Origin: Opitutales bacterium
GTDB taxonomy: Bacteria > Verrucomicrobiota > Verrucomicrobiia > Opitutales > JAIRKQ01
Reading direction: 5' to 3'
NCBI GenBank assembly: GCA_029059365.1
Contig: JAIDVZ010000185.1
Location: forward strand, 1 to 6,066
DNA length: 6,066 nucleotides
Part shown: positions 1 through 6,066 of the stretch, piece by piece
Numbering within the stretch: the stretch's first letter is position 1
Layout: each line of letters opens with the position of its first letter
The notes under the pieces: model-generated
Told to the model about the DNA's origin: nothing
The model's database searches: none
The model's input: the letters and a program-made list of their open reading frames with translations, nothing else
Program-made: the position numbers and the translations under genes

Positions 1-55
1 TAGTTTGCTCAGATGGCACATCTAAAGAATTTGAATTATTTGCTTTATTTACCAA
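1..55 (-). CDS. 5' end of an unidentified gene, cut by the window edge (TTG start)
   Basis: Reading the minus strand from base 55, a TTG start opens a frame that stays open for 18 codons to the window edge: (M)VNKANNSNSLDVPSEQT. The start is chosen because a near-consensus Shine-Dalgarno sequence, AAAGGAGG (68-61), lies 5 bases upstream. This is the best ribosome binding site in the window. The frame is closed upstream by TGA at 88-86, with no ATG or GTG between, so TTG is the only plausible start. The visible residues are polar and show no signal peptide, membrane segment or family motif, so no function can be given. The gene lies 121 bases after the pilin-like gene in the same direction and may have its own promoter (see the palindrome at 87-104). 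It could be spurious, because only 18 codons are visible; the ribosome binding site is the main support. Confidence 0.5.
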   Translation of the reverse strand, partial: MVNKANNSNSLDVPSEQT

Positions 56-60
56 GATCC

Positions 61-68
61 CCTCCTTT
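61..68 (-). promoter_or_regulatory. Strong Shine-Dalgarno sequence for the left-edge gene
   Basis: The minus strand reads AAAGGAGG, followed by the five-base spacer GGATC and TTG. It complements the 3' end of 16S rRNA almost perfectly, at an acceptable spacing. It decides the start of the left-edge gene. It stands out because the starts of xerD, the tonB-like gene, thrS and glyA have no recognisable Shine-Dalgarno sequence, and the pilin-like gene has only a distant G-rich run. Confidence 0.55.
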
Positions 69-86
69 ACGAGGCTGGTATTCTGT

Positions 87-104
87 CATTTTTATATAAA
101 AATG
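87..104. repeat. 18-bp perfect AT-rich palindrome, possible operator or promoter core
   Basis: The sequence CATTTTTATATAAAAATG is identical on both strands (two 9-base half-sites, no spacer). It lies in the 121-base gap between the pilin-like gene and the left-edge gene, with its near end 32 bases upstream of the TTG start. TGTCATTT also occurs as a direct repeat at 84-91 and 103-110, overlapping both ends of the palindrome. On the minus strand the centre contains TATAAA, which could act as a -10 box for the left-edge gene, but I see no good -35 box. A dimeric regulator site is possible. A chance AT-rich palindrome is the main alternative, although 18 perfect bases is long for chance. Confidence 0.35.
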
Positions 105-176
105 TCATTTCACTTTTATGTTTGTTAGTTTAGAGAAATCTTATGCTTTCGCTGAAAGTTTTCGTTAAAATATTTC

Positions 177-872
177 TTACTTTGATTCCCATTCTATTCC
201 GAGGTAATTGAGAGCTCTAGCATTGGTATTAACTGCGTCCCGGATATCGGATGTGCTATCACCGGTATAAAAGTTTGTTAATTGATTGAATTCATCCGTT
301 AAGTTTGAAAAAAATTGTACATGGCCATCCAAGAAAGCAATAAATCCTCCGGTATTTGAGTAAACCCCACCGTCTTTCCCGATTGATTGTTTCCAAGTCC
401 CGGTTTTATGATCTAATCCGCGAGTATATGCGATTGGGGTTGTAGATGCAGGTGCGGATGGAGAAATATTGGTTATAACGACCACGCTTAGTGGATATTG
501 AGAAAAATCTTTATTTATCGCCCATGTATTATTGCGCCATGTACCGATTATACGCGGTGGTTTACGACTGGACGACAAATAATCTGAGGATACGCAGTAC
601 ATCTCTGGTGATGTCAAATAGCCACGTTTAGCAAGTACGGATGCAAAATCATAAAGATTTTGGCATGAATTGATTTCATATTTATCAGGAGCATTATATA
701 AGTAGTTGATGTATGCAGCTGCAAGTTGCCGTAAATTATTAGAATCCTTCATTTGTCGTGCACGATCGATCGCTTGGCCAACTGAAGGAAGTAAAATAGT
801 GGTCAATAGACCGATGATGGCGATGACCGTTAGCATTTCAATTAGAGTAAATGATCGACGTAAGCAACTCAT
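177..872 (-). CDS. Type IV pilin-like / type II secretion pseudopilin-like protein with a DGHV C-terminal motif
   Basis: This 231-residue protein begins with a class III prepilin signal: a short basic leader (MSCLRRS), then FTLIEML with the conserved Glu at mature position +5 (residue 12), and a hydrophobic N-terminal helix at about 8-28. The body is a periplasmic or extracellular globular domain. It includes YTRGLDHKTGTW at 149-160 and GGFIAFLDGHVQFFS at 175-189. These match the wording of the pilin-like 'DGHV' proteins that are numerous in Planctomycetes, Verrucomicrobia and Lentisphaerae; their individual functions are mostly unknown. Cys70 and Cys93 could form a disulfide. The residue before the cleavage site is Ser7, not the usual Gly. 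I chose the ATG at 872. An in-frame TTG at 908 would add 12 residues (243 in all), but the longer leader would be less typical. The only ribosome-binding candidate is a G-rich run about 13 bases upstream. The gene follows glyA by 82 bases; no other pilus or secretion gene is visible. Family assignment is confident, function is not. Confidence 0.85.
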   Translation of the reverse strand: MSCLRRSFTLIEMLTVIAIIGLLTTILLPSVGQAIDRARQMKDSNNLRQLAAAYINYLYNAPDKYEINSCQNLYDFASVLAKRGYLTSPEMYCVSSDYLSSSRKPPRIIGTWRNNTWAINKDFSQYPLSVVVITNISPSAPASTTPIAYTRGLDHKTGTWKQSIGKDGGVYSNTGGFIAFLDGHVQFFSNLTDEFNQLTNFYTGDSTSDIRDAVNTNARALNYLGIEWESK

Positions 873-954
873 GAACAACGATTGTATACCCCCAGTGAAG
901 ATCTGCAATATTAAAAACAGTCCTAGCGTTGTGGGACAATAACTGGTATATTAC

Positions 955-2214
955 CTAGTACGGTAATGGAAATTTTGCACATAGATCAACAACTCGTGAA
1001 CGAAGATCATTAAAAACTTCAGTATCATTGATATAATCCAGTGCGATTTTGATCATATCTGCGATATCGCGTACCTCTTTTTCTTTCATCCCACGCGTGG
1101 TGATTGCTGGTGTACCGAGACGTAATCCGCTGGCTAAAAACGGGCTTCTTGTTTCGTTTGGTACAGTATTGCGATTAGTGGTGATATTGATAGTATCCAA
1201 TGCTGATTGAGCATCTTTACCGGTAATATCTGGGTGACTACCGCGCAAATCAACTAACAATAAGTGATTATCGGTCCCGCCTGTTGCGATGGATAACCCT
1301 TTAGCCGAGAGTTCGGTGGCTAGGGTACTTGCGTTTATTATGATCTGCTGCTGATATTTTTTAAACATGGGAGATAGTGCTTCTTTGAAACAGACCGCTT
1401 TGGCTGCGATTATATGCATCAATGGTCCGCCCTGTGTGCCCGGGAAAACAGCGGAATCAATCGCTTTAGCGAATTCCTTTTTACACATTATCATACCACC
1501 ACGTGGTCCACGCAGAGTCTTGTGAGTTGTTGTTGTAACAAAATCACAATAGGGAATCGGGCTTTGATGTAGGCCAGTTGCTACCATTCCGGCGATATGT
1601 GCGATATCGGCCATGACCAACGATCCACAGCTATGCCCGATTTCTGCCACACGTTTAAAATCAATTGCTCGTGGATATGCCGATGCGCCGATGGTAATCA
1701 ATTTTGGATGATGTTTCTTGGCAAGAGATTCCAGTTCATCGTAATCAATAAGCCCGTTATCCTGCAACACGCCGTAATGTACGATATTGTACAACATACC
1801 GCTGATATTTTTAGGATGTCCATGTGATAGATGTCCACCATTTTCAAGCGACATTGTTAGCAGGGTATCTCCCGGTTTAAGGGTGGCCAAGTATACCGCT
1901 GTGTTTGCCTGACTGCCTGAGTGAGGCTGTACATTTACGTGTTCAGCACCGAATAGCATTTTAGCACGCTCGATTGCTAGTTCTTCAACGATGTCGATAT
2001 ACTGGCATCCACCATAATAACGTTTAGCGGGATATCCTTCTGCATATTTATTCGTAAGTACACTGCCAGCAGCTTGTAGTACCGCTGGGGAAGCAAAATT
2101 TTCAGAAGCGATTAATTCGATATGATTATTTTGCCTGGTTAGCTCGGAATTGATCGCAGAAAAAACTTCGGGATCATTCTGATCAAGTGGGTCGTTAAAA
2201 AAAAAGTTTGTCAT
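955..2214 (-). CDS. glyA: Serine hydroxymethyltransferase (glycine hydroxymethyltransferase)
   Basis: This cytosolic PLP enzyme interconverts serine and tetrahydrofolate with glycine and 5,10-methylene-tetrahydrofolate, supplying glycine and one-carbon units. The 419-residue length fits the bacterial family (about 417), and conservation runs end to end. Visible landmarks are IELIASENF (32-40), [16 protein letters not shown] (55-70) with catalytic Glu59, [10 protein letters not shown] (95-104), GGHLSHG (126-132), cofactor-ring Asp203 in ADIAHIAG, the PLP lysine Lys232 in [14 protein letters not shown], and substrate-carboxylate Arg365 in [14 protein letters not shown]. No key residue is missing. 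The ATG lies 6 bases after the thrS stop, so the two genes are surely co-transcribed. No clear Shine-Dalgarno sequence precedes it, only a weak AAAGA about 10 bases upstream, so coupling to thrS translation is plausible. Codons 4-6 form a run of nine T (Phe-Phe-Phe). The gene ends in TAG. Identification is very secure. Confidence 0.98.
   Translation of the reverse strand: MTNFFFNDPLDQNDPEVFSAINSELTRQNNHIELIASENFASPAVLQAAGSVLTNKYAEGYPAKRYYGGCQYIDIVEELAIERAKMLFGAEHVNVQPHSGSQANTAVYLATLKPGDTLLTMSLENGGHLSHGHPKNISGMLYNIVHYGVLQDNGLIDYDELESLAKKHHPKLITIGASAYPRAIDFKRVAEIGHSCGSLVMADIAHIAGMVATGLHQSPIPYCDFVTTTTHKTLRGPRGGMIMCKKEFAKAIDSAVFPGTQGGPLMHIIAAKAVCFKEALSPMFKKYQQQIIINASTLATELSAKGLSIATGGTDNHLLLVDLRGSHPDITGKDAQSALDTINITTNRNTVPNETRSPFLASGLRLGTPAITTRGMKEKEVRDIADMIKIALDYINDTEVFNDLRSRVVDLCAKFPLPY
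2197..2205 (-). repeat. Nine-base homopolymer (T on coding strand) at the 5' end of glyA
   Basis: Codons 4, 5 and 6 of glyA are all TTT, giving nine consecutive T on the coding strand within the first 20 bases of the gene. Such tracts are prone to replication or transcriptional slippage, and a one-base change here would abolish the protein. It is intact and in frame in this sequence. Confidence 0.9.
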
Positions 2215-2220
2215 GTTGTG

Positions 2221-4047
2221 TTATCTTTTTGTTGGTAGGGTTTTATTGATGATCATGTCTTTCAGTTTATTGGTAGCTTGTTCAAGTGTCATTGTGCCAT
2301 CAAATTCATCATTTATACGCGATCGGACCGATACATTATTTTCTGCAGCTTCTTTATCCCCAATGATGAACATGTGAGGCACCTTGTCCAGTTCAGCGCG
2401 ACGAATCTTAGCGCCAAGATTTTCAAGATGTGAATCGATATTGCACCGAATATTTTGTTCTCTTAAAGTCGATTTGATATTTTCGCAATATGGTAGTACT
2501 TTTTCATTCAGTGCTAACACACGTACTTGTTCTGGAGCGAGCCAGGTCGGGAAATCTCCACCGAAATGTTCGATTAATAGCCCAGTGAAACGCTCAAGAG
2601 AGCCGAATGGAGCACGATGGAGCATAATTGGTCGATGTTTTTGATTATCAGCCCCGATATAGCTGAGATCAAACCGTTCAGGTAGGTTGTAATCTACCTG
2701 TACAGTGCCTAATTGCCAATCTCGACCGATAACATCCTTGATAATGAAATCGATTTTTGGGCCGTAAAATGCGGCTTCTCCTTCCTGCTCATCAAATTTC
2801 ACTCCAAGGTTGCGTGCTGCTGTACGGAGAGCTGATTCGGCCGCTGACCAGTTATCATCAGAACCGATATATTTGTTTGATGATTTATCGCGTAATCCGA
2901 TACGTACACGAAATTCATTTATCCCAAGAGTTGAAAATATCAACCTTACGAGCTGTAAACAGCCATCAATTTCACTTTCCAATTGATCTGGTCGACAGAA
3001 TATATGGGCATCATCCTGAGTAAAGCTACGCACCCGGGTCATACCATTCAACTCCCCAGATTGTTCCCATCGATAGACTGTTCCAAACTCCGCAAGCCTA
3101 ACTGGTAAATCACGGTAGGAGCGTTGTTCAGAAGCATATATTCTTATATGTCCCGGACAATTCATTGGTTTAAGCAGAAAGCCATCAATTTTCCCAGTTT
3201 CCATTTCATTGAACATTTCACCGGATGACATGCTTGCTTTTATGCATCTATCCAGTTCTTTGCGATCTGGGAGTGGCGGAAATTGAGATTCTTTATAATA
3301 TGGGAAATGCCCAGATGTGCGGAATAATCCCAGCTTAGCAATGTGAGGTGTACAAACTTGTTGGTATCCGCTTTTTATTAATGCCGAAAGAATAAAATTT
3401 TGCAGTTCGTTTCTGATAATCGTTCCTTTAGGGAGCCACAAGATCATGCCCTGTCCAACTTCATCATCGATCGTAAATAACTTTAATTCTTTTCCTAGTT
3501 TGCGATGATCACGTTTTTTTGCTTCTTCGAGTTGTTTAAGATAAGCTTCGAGCTCTTGCTTTGATGGAAACGCAGTACCATATATTCGTTGTAATTGCTG
3601 ATTATTTTCATCGCCACGATAGTATGCTCCTGCTACGCTAAGCAGTTTGAATGCCTTTATCTGTTTAGAGTATTTAACGTGCGGACCGCGACACAAATCG
3701 GTAAACTCACCATTGGTATATAGTGTCACAACTTCCCCGCTAGGGATGTCGTTTAGTCTTTCTAATTTGTATGTTTGATTCTTGGACCGCATATAATTTT
3801 GTGCTTCTTCACGTGTGACTTCTTTGCGCACAAATTGCTGATTTTCGGCAATTATTTTGCCCATTTCTTTTTCGATGGCATCCAAATCATCTTGAGAAAA
3901 TTTATGAGAAAGATCGAAATCATAGTAAAATCCAGTATCAGTTGCTGGCCCGATATCTAGTTTTGTTTCCGGGAATAATCGTAAAACCGCTGCTGCGAGA
4001 ATATGTGCGGCAGAATGTCTCAGTGCATGTAAATCATCATTGCTCAT
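2221..4047 (-). CDS. thrS: Threonyl-tRNA synthetase lacking the N-terminal TGS domain
   Basis: This class II synthetase attaches threonine to tRNA-Thr in the cytoplasm and hydrolyses mischarged Ser-tRNA-Thr. Numbering is from the ATG at 4047 (608 residues). The editing domain spans about 1-180 and has its catalytic set: His11 and His15 in RHSAAH, and Cys119 and His123 in CRGPH. The catalytic core follows to about 500. It has zinc ligands Cys297 (PMNCPGH), His348 (TQDDAH) and His477 (MLHRA), motif 2 around Arg326 (YRWEQSGE) and motif 3 around Arg486 (GSLERF). The anticodon-binding domain begins at PTWLAPEQVRV and runs to the end. E. coli ThrRS has a roughly 60-residue TGS domain before the editing domain; here it is absent. 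The core also carries about 25 extra residues before the CPGH zinc motif. An in-frame TTG at 4098 would add 17 residues unlike TGS. Neither start has a clear Shine-Dalgarno sequence, and I prefer the ATG because the conserved fold begins at once. glyA follows by 6 bases. Confidence 0.96.
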   Translation of the reverse strand: MSNDDLHALRHSAAHILAAAVLRLFPETKLDIGPATDTGFYYDFDLSHKFSQDDLDAIEKEMGKIIAENQQFVRKEVTREEAQNYMRSKNQTYKLERLNDIPSGEVVTLYTNGEFTDLCRGPHVKYSKQIKAFKLLSVAGAYYRGDENNQQLQRIYGTAFPSKQELEAYLKQLEEAKKRDHRKLGKELKLFTIDDEVGQGMILWLPKGTIIRNELQNFILSALIKSGYQQVCTPHIAKLGLFRTSGHFPYYKESQFPPLPDRKELDRCIKASMSSGEMFNEMETGKIDGFLLKPMNCPGHIRIYASEQRSYRDLPVRLAEFGTVYRWEQSGELNGMTRVRSFTQDDAHIFCRPDQLESEIDGCLQLVRLIFSTLGINEFRVRIGLRDKSSNKYIGSDDNWSAAESALRTAARNLGVKFDEQEGEAAFYGPKIDFIIKDVIGRDWQLGTVQVDYNLPERFDLSYIGADNQKHRPIMLHRAPFGSLERFTGLLIEHFGGDFPTWLAPEQVRVLALNEKVLPYCENIKSTLREQNIRCNIDSHLENLGAKIRRAELDKVPHMFIIGDKEAAENNVSVRSRINDEFDGTMTLEQATNKLKDMIINKTLPTKR

Positions 4048-4150
4048 TTTTTTAAAAATCAGGGTCGCAGTATATGTGTTTTGTGGGTTCAAAAACAATA
4101 ACTAAATGAGATGTTCATTAAAAAACGCTTTCAATCGTTGTTTTTGCCGA

Positions 4151-5155
4151 TTAATAATACAGAAATTTTATCATCATCTGTTTTTTATTTCCGACCTTAG
4201 CAACCATATCATCCGACCATTCCGGCTGTGGAGATTGTGAAAAGACCGCATCTGAACATATCATAGCAGCCTCGTATGAGGTGGTATTATTGGCAATCTC
4301 TAAGCCACTTATTGTACCGTCTTTACTGATGATGTATCTGATTATTACTTCTCCAGCAGGTGGTAAATTTTCAAACCTGTGAGACAATAACTGCCAGCGA
4401 TACGAGATTGCCTCTAGTAATCGTTGTTCATATTCCCCAAATTCCGAGCCTTGTATATCCATGCTGATTTTACCAAGCCTTGGGACTGATGATTCTGACT
4501 TTCTGATTGGAGCAGCTACTGACCGAGGTGTTTTAAATTTAACATGTTTGTTTTTATGATTATCGACGCGTTCTTTTGTTGATTGTTGTATTTTTTGCCG
4601 GTATCGATTGCGATTCAGAGCGATATACTGGCTGTCTTCATTGACATTTAAATCTGACAACGGGACGGTTTCACCATCTTTGTTTGTTGGATTATCTTTT
4701 CCCAAAAAATTTTTTAGTGCACGTCCGGGATCGTTCTCCACATTTTCAGATGATGAAGATTGAGTTTCATCGATATTTGTTATTTCATCCACTGGTGTTG
4801 CCTGTGTGATTTTTTGGGATAGGACTGAGCCTTTAATGGTTGGATCTTCTCCAAATTTGGTTGGTTGTACCTCCTGTACAGCGGATTGGTTATGTGCACC
4901 ATAATATTTGAAACTTAGTGGAGCTGTAGTGTTTGAATTATTAGTATCTATATATGTTTGTTCGTAGATTATGGTCAATGGCTGATGAAAGATATTGATT
5001 GTTTGAGACACACTGATTCTGCAAAGCATGAATAGGGCAACTATGTATACGAAAATCGTCCAAAGGAGTACCATTAACGATGGCGGCCGATCTTCTTGGA
5101 AAATGAACTTTGGCCAAGGTGTTGGCGTATGATCTACTTTTTTGGAATGTTTCAT
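4151..5155 (-). CDS. TonB-like energy-transducer family protein (single membrane anchor)
   Basis: This is a 334-residue envelope protein. Residues 1-26 are charged or proline-containing and probably cytoplasmic. Residues 27-45 form one hydrophobic helix (LMVLLWTIFVYIVALFMLC), giving a signal-anchor topology with the rest in the periplasm. Residues about 50-235 are polar, low in complexity and rich in Ser, Asn, Thr, Gln and Lys. Residues about 237-334 resemble a TonB/TolA C-terminal domain: EYEQRLLEAISYRWQ, then EVIIRYIISKDGTISGLEI, then a helix and a last strand MMIKFLYY. Such proteins usually carry proton-motive energy, via ExbB/ExbD or TolQ/TolR, to outer-membrane receptors. Here the long linker lacks the classical Pro-Glu/Pro-Lys repeats, and no exbB, exbD or receptor gene is visible. 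The ATG lies 3 bases after the xerD stop, so translation is probably coupled. The fold is inferred from pattern only. A TolA-like or structural periplasmic role remains possible. Confidence 0.72.
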   Translation of the reverse strand: MKHSKKVDHTPTPWPKFIFQEDRPPSLMVLLWTIFVYIVALFMLCRISVSQTINIFHQPLTIIYEQTYIDTNNSNTTAPLSFKYYGAHNQSAVQEVQPTKFGEDPTIKGSVLSQKITQATPVDEITNIDETQSSSSENVENDPGRALKNFLGKDNPTNKDGETVPLSDLNVNEDSQYIALNRNRYRQKIQQSTKERVDNHKNKHVKFKTPRSVAAPIRKSESSVPRLGKISMDIQGSEFGEYEQRLLEAISYRWQLLSHRFENLPPAGEVIIRYIISKDGTISGLEIANNTTSYEAAMICSDAVFSQSPQPEWSDDMVAKVGNKKQMMIKFLYY

Positions 5156-5158
5156 CGT

Positions 5159-6052
5159 TCAAGCATGTGGGTGACAATGGAGATAAACATTCTTGATATG
5201 TGCAGAATCAACGTGTGTATATATCTGTGTCGTTTCCATATTTGCATGCCCGAGTAATTCCTGTACTAACCGCAGATCGGCACCTGCGTTTAGTAGGTGT
5301 GTAGCATATGCGTGTCGGATTGTATGTGGTGATAGATCGGTAGGGAGACCACAAAATTTTAAATAAAATTTTATCCGATATTGAATTTCGCGAATGGATA
5401 GTACCGCCTTATGATCACGTTTAAGTAAATAATCATCCATCGCTAGTGGATATTCATCGCGATATCGTAAAATTGCTTGTTCTGTTGCCAGCGAGAATGG
5501 GCATATTCGCTCCTTGTTCCCTTTACCAAGTACTTTGATCGTACGGTTTGAAAAATCGATATCGCTTAGCAATATTTTTTGCAGCTCACTGATTCGCATC
5601 CCAGTACCGTAAAATAGTTCAATAATCATGCTATCACGTAATGCAATATTGCGTGTGATTAAACCTGCCTGAAGGGCACGCATAGGGGCTTGTATCAGCA
5701 TTTTAATTTGCGTGATGGTTAAAATTTTTGGCAACAATTTTTCTAATTTCGGCAAAGCGAGTTCATCAGTCGGGGCACTACTAACAAAATGCTCACGAAC
5801 AGCAAATTTGAAGAACGTTCGTAGCGCAGAAATGTAATTGTGGATCGTTGTGCGCGAATGAGTTTTTTGCATCTCGATGATAAAATCCTGTATTTCACGT
5901 GTTGAAACATCCAACAAATTATTTTTTTTACGCCAATTTTTGAACATTTTAAGCGCATTTCGATATGTTGCAATTGTATGGTTTGAGAGAGCACGTTCAC
6001 TGCTTAATTGATCAAAAAATTGTGATTCATAATCCATTTTTTTGTTTACCAT
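5159..6052 (-). CDS. xerD: XerD-type site-specific tyrosine recombinase
   Basis: This 297-residue cytoplasmic recombinase probably acts with a partner (XerC) at the chromosomal dif site to resolve dimers at division. An N-terminal SAM-like core-binding domain spans about 7-92. The catalytic domain spans about 108-285 with all six active residues: Arg153 (GTGMRISEL), Lys177 (GKGNKER), His243 and Arg246 (SPHTIRHAYATH), His269 (LLGHAN) and nucleophile Tyr278 (QIYTHV). Length, end-to-end alignment and the C-terminal HCHPHA ending resemble E. coli XerD (298 residues, ending HHPRA), so XerD is preferred over XerC or a phage integrase. There are a few extra residues around 124-136 relative to E. coli. 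The ATG at 6052 matches the E. coli N-terminus best; a second ATG at 6037 would remove five residues. No Shine-Dalgarno sequence is visible in the 14 bases upstream, where the window ends. No attachment site, cargo or inverted repeats suggest mobility, and the neighbours are housekeeping genes. Confidence 0.9.
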   Translation of the reverse strand: MVNKKMDYESQFFDQLSSERALSNHTIATYRNALKMFKNWRKKNNLLDVSTREIQDFIIEMQKTHSRTTIHNYISALRTFFKFAVREHFVSSAPTDELALPKLEKLLPKILTITQIKMLIQAPMRALQAGLITRNIALRDSMIIELFYGTGMRISELQKILLSDIDFSNRTIKVLGKGNKERICPFSLATEQAILRYRDEYPLAMDDYLLKRDHKAVLSIREIQYRIKFYLKFCGLPTDLSPHTIRHAYATHLLNAGADLRLVQELLGHANMETTQIYTHVDSAHIKNVYLHCHPHA

Positions 6053-6066
6053 ATATTATGTAAATG

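Noticed and set aside
51..79. ACCA/TGGT and CCTC/GAGG pairing around the strong Shine-Dalgarno sequence, resembling a small riboswitch or thermometer stem
   Set aside because: Two four-base helices separated by a large asymmetric internal loop give little stability. The match is expected by chance, and no known riboswitch pattern is present.
145..159. Small hairpin CTTTC-GCT-GAAAG just after the pilin-like gene
   Set aside because: It has a five-pair stem with no following T run on the minus strand, so it does not qualify as a terminator.
706..942. Plus-strand open frames, such as this one over the 5' end of the pilin-like gene, and similar ones inside glyA and thrS
   Set aside because: They lie antisense to clearly conserved minus-strand genes, show no recognisable protein features and have no convincing start signals.
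4121..4146. Terminator-like element between the tonB-like gene and thrS (minus strand: AACG, 8-base loop, CGTT, then T run)
   Set aside because: The stem is only four pairs with two G-C pairs and a large loop, too weak to call a rho-independent terminator. A minor attenuating effect cannot be excluded.
4867..4881. Inverted repeat TGTAC-N5-GTACA inside the tonB-like gene, and a similar TGTAC-N6-GTACA inside glyA near 1777-1792
   Set aside because: Five-base arms inside coding sequence, not placed near starts or stops, are most simply chance.
4941..5177. Overlapping minus-strand frame across the xerD/tonB-like junction
   Set aside because: It is a frame shadow of the tonB-like gene. The main frame there encodes a coherent membrane anchor, while this frame gives no recognisable protein.
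5159..6052. Tyrosine recombinase as the integrase of a mobile element
   Set aside because: Length, motif wording and the C-terminal ending fit housekeeping XerD. No tRNA gene, direct repeats, cargo genes or composition shift are seen beside it.

Overview
The window holds five complete genes, all on the minus strand. At the left edge is the first part of a sixth gene, also on the minus strand. No gene-free stretch exceeds about 180 bases. Read in the direction of transcription (high to low coordinates), the order is: a XerD-type tyrosine recombinase (6052-5159), a TonB-like single-pass envelope protein (5155-4151), threonyl-tRNA synthetase (4047-2221), serine hydroxymethyltransferase (2214-955), a type IV pilin-like or pseudopilin-like protein of the 'DGHV' class (872-177), and the start of an unidentified gene (55 to beyond base 1).

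The likely host is a bacterium of the PVC group, most plausibly Verrucomicrobiota (Opitutae-like) or Lentisphaerota. This rests on three family resemblances recalled from memory, not on a search. The first is the N-terminal FTLIE prepilin segment combined with a C-terminal FLDGHVQFF segment, an architecture strongly expanded in Planctomycetes, Verrucomicrobia and Lentisphaerae. The second is the ThrRS motif-2 wording (YRWEQSGELNGMTRVR). The third is a TonB-like protein coded beside housekeeping genes. The DNA is moderately AT-rich (about 40% GC by eye), low for many free-living Opitutae, so a host-associated or reduced-genome lineage is possible but unproven.

Layout and cooperation: xerD and the tonB-like gene are separated by 3 bases, and thrS and glyA by 6 bases. 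These two pairs are almost certainly co-transcribed and may be translationally coupled. The larger gaps are 103 bases (tonB-like to thrS), 82 bases (glyA to pilin) and 121 bases (pilin to the edge gene). None contains a convincing rho-independent terminator, so a single long transcript is possible. Only thrS and glyA have an obvious metabolic link, through threonine charging and serine/glycine/one-carbon metabolism. The other neighbours look like chance co-residents of a housekeeping operon.

No new defence, mobile or biosynthetic system is visible. The points most worth a second look are: a ThrRS that keeps its editing, catalytic and anticodon domains but has no N-terminal TGS domain and no room upstream to encode one; an extra segment in its catalytic core; a pilin-like protein with Ser instead of Gly at the cleavage site; and a compact regulatory-looking region at 45-110, with an 18-bp perfect palindrome, the only strong Shine-Dalgarno sequence in the window, and a TTG start.
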